Below, in pieces: positions 31,824 through 33,900 of a stretch of 33,900 nucleotides of DNA. Within the stretch, counting starts at the first letter, position 1. Each line of letters opens with the position of its first letter. The stretch spans positions 1 through 33,900 of the forward strand of contig CBFHQL010000019.1 of NCBI GenBank assembly GCA_965658025.1, given 5' to 3'. A program made the position numbers and the translations under genes. Source of the DNA: UBA3537 sp965658025 (lineage in GTDB: Bacteria > Bacteroidota > Bacteroidia > Flavobacteriales > Flavobacteriaceae). The notes below the pieces were generated by a model that searched no databases, was not told where the DNA came from, and was given only the letters and a program-made list of their open reading frames with translations.

Positions 31824-32501
31824 ATGCAACAAAAAACATATACCTTCATATTAACGTTTTTATTTTCGACTTTATTATTTGCTCAAACCCCACTACCTGA
31901 GGGCTTTAGCGATGTAAAAAAGTTGATTCCAGATTTAGAAATAGACTTGCGCTATGCAAAGCAAAATAATTTTGTAGGGCAAAAAATTGATGGCTACGAA
32001 TCAGAAAAAGCAATTTTGAGTACTGCCGCATCACGGGCTTTAATGGCTGTTCAAGAGGAGTTGATACCCTACGGCTTAGGTTTAAAATTCTTTGATGGTT
32101 ATCGTCCTCAACGCGCTGTACACCATTTTGTGCGCTGGGCTAAAGATGTTCAAGATACTTTGATGAAGGCCCAATTTTATCCAAACATTAGAAAATCTCA
32201 ATTGTTCAAGGAACAATATATTGCCAGCCGATCTGGACACAGCAGAGGGAGTTCTATAGATTTGACCCTTATTGATTTTAATACATGTACGGCATTAGAC
32301 ATGGGTAGCCCCTATGATTTCTTTGGTGAAATTTCGCATTTGAGCTATAAAAATTTGACTGCTGAACAGCTTGCCAATAGAAAATTGCTAAATACCCTTA
32401 TGGTCAAACATGGTTTTAGGGCTTATGCTCAAGAATGGTGGCATTTTACTTTTAATAATGAACCATTTCCCAATACTTATTTTGATTTTGTTGTGGAATA
32501 A
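31824..32501 (+). CDS. D-Ala-D-Ala dipeptidase, VanX/M15D family
   Basis: The 225-residue protein has a signal peptide (residues 1-20, ending LLFAQ). The M15D zinc site is complete: His139 and Asp146 in SGHSRGSSIDLTL, His207 in EWWHFTF with catalytic Glu204, and the conserved Arg94 in FDGYRPQRAV. VanX in the vancomycin-resistance operon is cytoplasmic and hydrolyses D-Ala-D-Ala; this exported version, common in Gram-negative bacteria, more likely recycles or degrades D-Ala-D-Ala released from the wall. No vanA, vanH or vanS homologue is present, so glycopeptide resistance should not be assumed. Confidence 0.93.
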   Translation: MQQKTYTFILTFLFSTLLFAQTPLPEGFSDVKKLIPDLEIDLRYAKQNNFVGQKIDGYESEKAILSTAASRALMAVQEELIPYGLGLKFFDGYRPQRAVHHFVRWAKDVQDTLMKAQFYPNIRKSQLFKEQYIASRSGHSRGSSIDLTLIDFNTCTALDMGSPYDFFGEISHLSYKNLTAEQLANRKLLNTLMVKHGFRAYAQEWWHFTFNNEPFPNTYFDFVVE

Positions 32502-32535
32502 AAAAAAGGGCGATTAATTAAAACCACCCTTTTTT
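32502..32535. terminator. Bidirectional terminator between the VanX-like gene and htpG
   Basis: AAAAAAGGG (32502-32510) and CCCTTTTTT (32527-32535) form a 9-bp stem with a 16-nt loop directly after the dipeptidase stop. Runs of T appear on both strands, so it can also end htpG (stop at 32555). Confidence 0.6.
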
Positions 32536-32554
32536 AACTTATCTATGTTTAGAT

Positions 32555-33900
32555 TTATTTAATCATATCATAACTTCTTTTAATGAAATTTGTTAGGGCT
32601 TCCCCTTTGAGAAGACCTTGCGAAAGCTGCGCCAAATCTAAACTTTGATTAATCAAACGTTCTCGTTTTTTTGCTGTTTTGGTGTTTAGAATTTCATTCA
32701 CCAAATCAGAATTTGTATTGACAACAAGGTTGTACATCTCTGGCATATTGCCCATCCCAAACATACCGCCACCGCCAGTCTGTTGCATCTCTTTCATACG
32801 GCGCATAAATTCTGGTTGGGTAATCATAAATGGCGCTGCAGAGCTGTCCATAGCTTCAAGCTGAACGATGAATTTCTCAGACGAAATAACTTCTTTTAGT
32901 TGTTCGTCTAACTTTGTTTTTTCTTCTTCAGTCAGTTTAGAAATTGTGTTTTCTTCCTTCTGAATCAGTTTATCCACATGATCTGCATCAACACGCACAA
33001 AAGAAATATTTTCTTTACTGCCTTCTAATTTTTGAATTAAATGTGATACAATCGGTGAGTCTAACAATAATACTTTATAGCCTTTGGCTTTAGCAGCTTC
33101 GATATAACTGTGTTGTTCTTCAGCGTTTGAAGCGTATAAAATCACCAATTTATCGTCCTTATCCGTTTGTTTCGCTTTGATTTTGTTGTACAGCTCGTCG
33201 TAGGTATAATATGTACCGTCTACTGTCGGATAAAGTGCAAATGCTTCTGATTTTTCGAAGAATTTTTCTTCGGAAAGCATTCCGTATTCAATCACAATTT
33301 TGATGTCGTTCCATTTTGATTCAAAATCCTCACGGTTGTTATTGAATAATGATTTCAGCTTGTCAGCTACTTTTTTGGTGATGTACGACGATATTTTTTT
33401 TACTGCACCATCAGCTTGAAGGTAAGATCGCGATACATTCAATGGAATGTCTGGCGAATCAATGACTCCGCGCAACATCGTCAAAAATTCTGGGACAATA
33501 CCTTCTACATTATCTGTTACAAACACTTGATTTTGATACAGTTGGATGCGGTCTTTTTGTATATTCATGTCGTTAGACAGTTTTGGAAAATACAAGATTC
33601 CAGTCAAGTTAAACGGATAATCTACGTTGAGGTGAATATTAAACAAAGGTTCTTCAAACTGCATGGGATACAATTCTCTATAAAAGCCCTTATAGTCTTC
33701 ATCCTTAAGTTCGGACGGCGTTTTGGTCCAAGCAGGATTTGGGTTATTGATGACATTGTCAACGGTAATCTTTCGATGAGGTTCAGTAGTTTCTTTACCG
33801 TCTTTGTCAGTGGTTGTTTTAGGTTCATGCTCTGGGTCGTTGATTTCTTTTGTGCCAAACTTGATGGGGATAGGCATAAACTTGTTGTACTTGTTCAACA
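32555..33900 (-). CDS. htpG: Molecular chaperone HtpG (Hsp90), C-terminal 448 residues
   Basis: The reading frame is open to the right edge, so the N-terminal ATPase domain (about 180 residues) lies outside the window. What remains is the Hsp90 middle domain, with IPIKFGTKEI, NNPNPAWTKTPSELKDEDY, YRELYPMQFEEPLFNIHLNV and GILYFPKLSNDMNIQKDRIQ. VFVTDNVEGIVPEFLTMLRG, VIDSPDIPLNVSRSYLQADG and ARM-like EEKFFEKSEAFALYP follow. The C-terminal dimerisation domain comes last, with a Met-rich loop GGGGMFGMGNMPEMYN. HtpG folds and remodels client proteins using ATP. The TTG near 33898 is an internal codon, not a start. Confidence 0.95.
   Translation of the reverse strand, partial: LNKYNKFMPIPIKFGTKEINDPEHEPKTTTDKDGKETTEPHRKITVDNVINNPNPAWTKTPSELKDEDYKGFYRELYPMQFEEPLFNIHLNVDYPFNLTGILYFPKLSNDMNIQKDRIQLYQNQVFVTDNVEGIVPEFLTMLRGVIDSPDIPLNVSRSYLQADGAVKKISSYITKKVADKLKSLFNNNREDFESKWNDIKIVIEYGMLSEEKFFEKSEAFALYPTVDGTYYTYDELYNKIKAKQTDKDDKLVILYASNAEEQHSYIEAAKAKGYKVLLLDSPIVSHLIQKLEGSKENISFVRVDADHVDKLIQKEENTISKLTEEEKTKLDEQLKEVISSEKFIVQLEAMDSSAAPFMITQPEFMRRMKEMQQTGGGGMFGMGNMPEMYNLVVNTNSDLVNEILNTKTAKKRERLINQSLDLAQLSQGLLKGEALTNFIKRSYDMIK

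Noticed and set aside
31824..32501. VanX-like gene as a vancomycin-resistance locus
   Set aside because: No vanA/B ligase, vanH dehydrogenase or vanRS regulator is nearby, and the protein has a signal peptide; a wall-recycling role fits better.

Overview
The window looks like a chromosomal stretch of a marine-type member of the Flavobacteriaceae (Bacteroidota). The evidence is the gene families: a TonB-dependent receptor paired with a DUF4249 lipoprotein, DUF4369 and DUF6095 proteins, a roughly 480-residue GAPDH with an N-terminal extension, a monomeric isocitrate dehydrogenase and a short RsmI-family paralog. The promoters agree: several fit the Bacteroidota form TTG-N17-19-TAnnTTTG, and Shine-Dalgarno sequences are not obvious. 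Most of the window is dense housekeeping sequence. I see no tRNA, rRNA, CRISPR array, insertion sequence or prophage.

Layout. 1-1300 (minus): an EcoRI-family adenine methyltransferase overlapped by the start of a DUF262 (GmrSD/ParB-like) protein that runs off the left edge; this is the only defence-like locus. 1485-5724 (minus): a small membrane protein (DUF6095), the MurNAc-6-phosphate etherase MurQ, then a DUF4249 lipoprotein and TonB-dependent receptor pair. 5803-12758 (minus): isocitrate dehydrogenase, ribosomal protein L19, a tiny two-helix membrane protein, TrmD, GAPDH and a Deg-type periplasmic protease. 12885-15456 (plus): DapF, MltG and a secreted lysozyme-like protein, all tied to peptidoglycan. 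15460-18066 (minus): an RsmI-family methyltransferase, a low-molecular-weight tyrosine phosphatase and DnaA. 18247-20833: a thioesterase (plus), the convergent YigZ and RibD (minus), and a GNAT acetyltransferase (plus). 20830-23748 (plus): PrmC and LigA. 23749-23956 is a repeat-bearing intergenic region. 23957-25543 (minus): release factor 3. 25690-27898 (plus): Idi, QueD and ManA in a tight run, then an 88-residue unknown. 27899-29942 (minus): a DUF4369 lipoprotein and a DUF819 permease. 29943-30250 carries two tandem candidate small RNA genes. 30251-31783 (minus): a secreted alpha/beta hydrolase and AlkB. 31824-32501 (plus): a VanX-like dipeptidase. 32555-33900 (minus): HtpG, cut by the window edge.

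The most novel signal is in 29943-30250. Two paralogous units in tandem each have the order: promoter-like box with TTGG and TTGT 8 nt apart, ATAAAG, a small hairpin, the conserved 14-mer TTTGGTTGGTTAGT, and an intrinsic terminator. The two terminator stems differ in sequence but the loop TTCTCT is kept. The loop region of the first copy is complementary over 11 nt to the leader of the divergent DUF819 gene. Second-tier points are the methyltransferase/DUF262 pair, a ribD gene with no ATG or GTG upstream of its conserved N-terminus, mutually exclusive hairpins between trmD and the next small gene, and a mosaic of short repeats after ligA.
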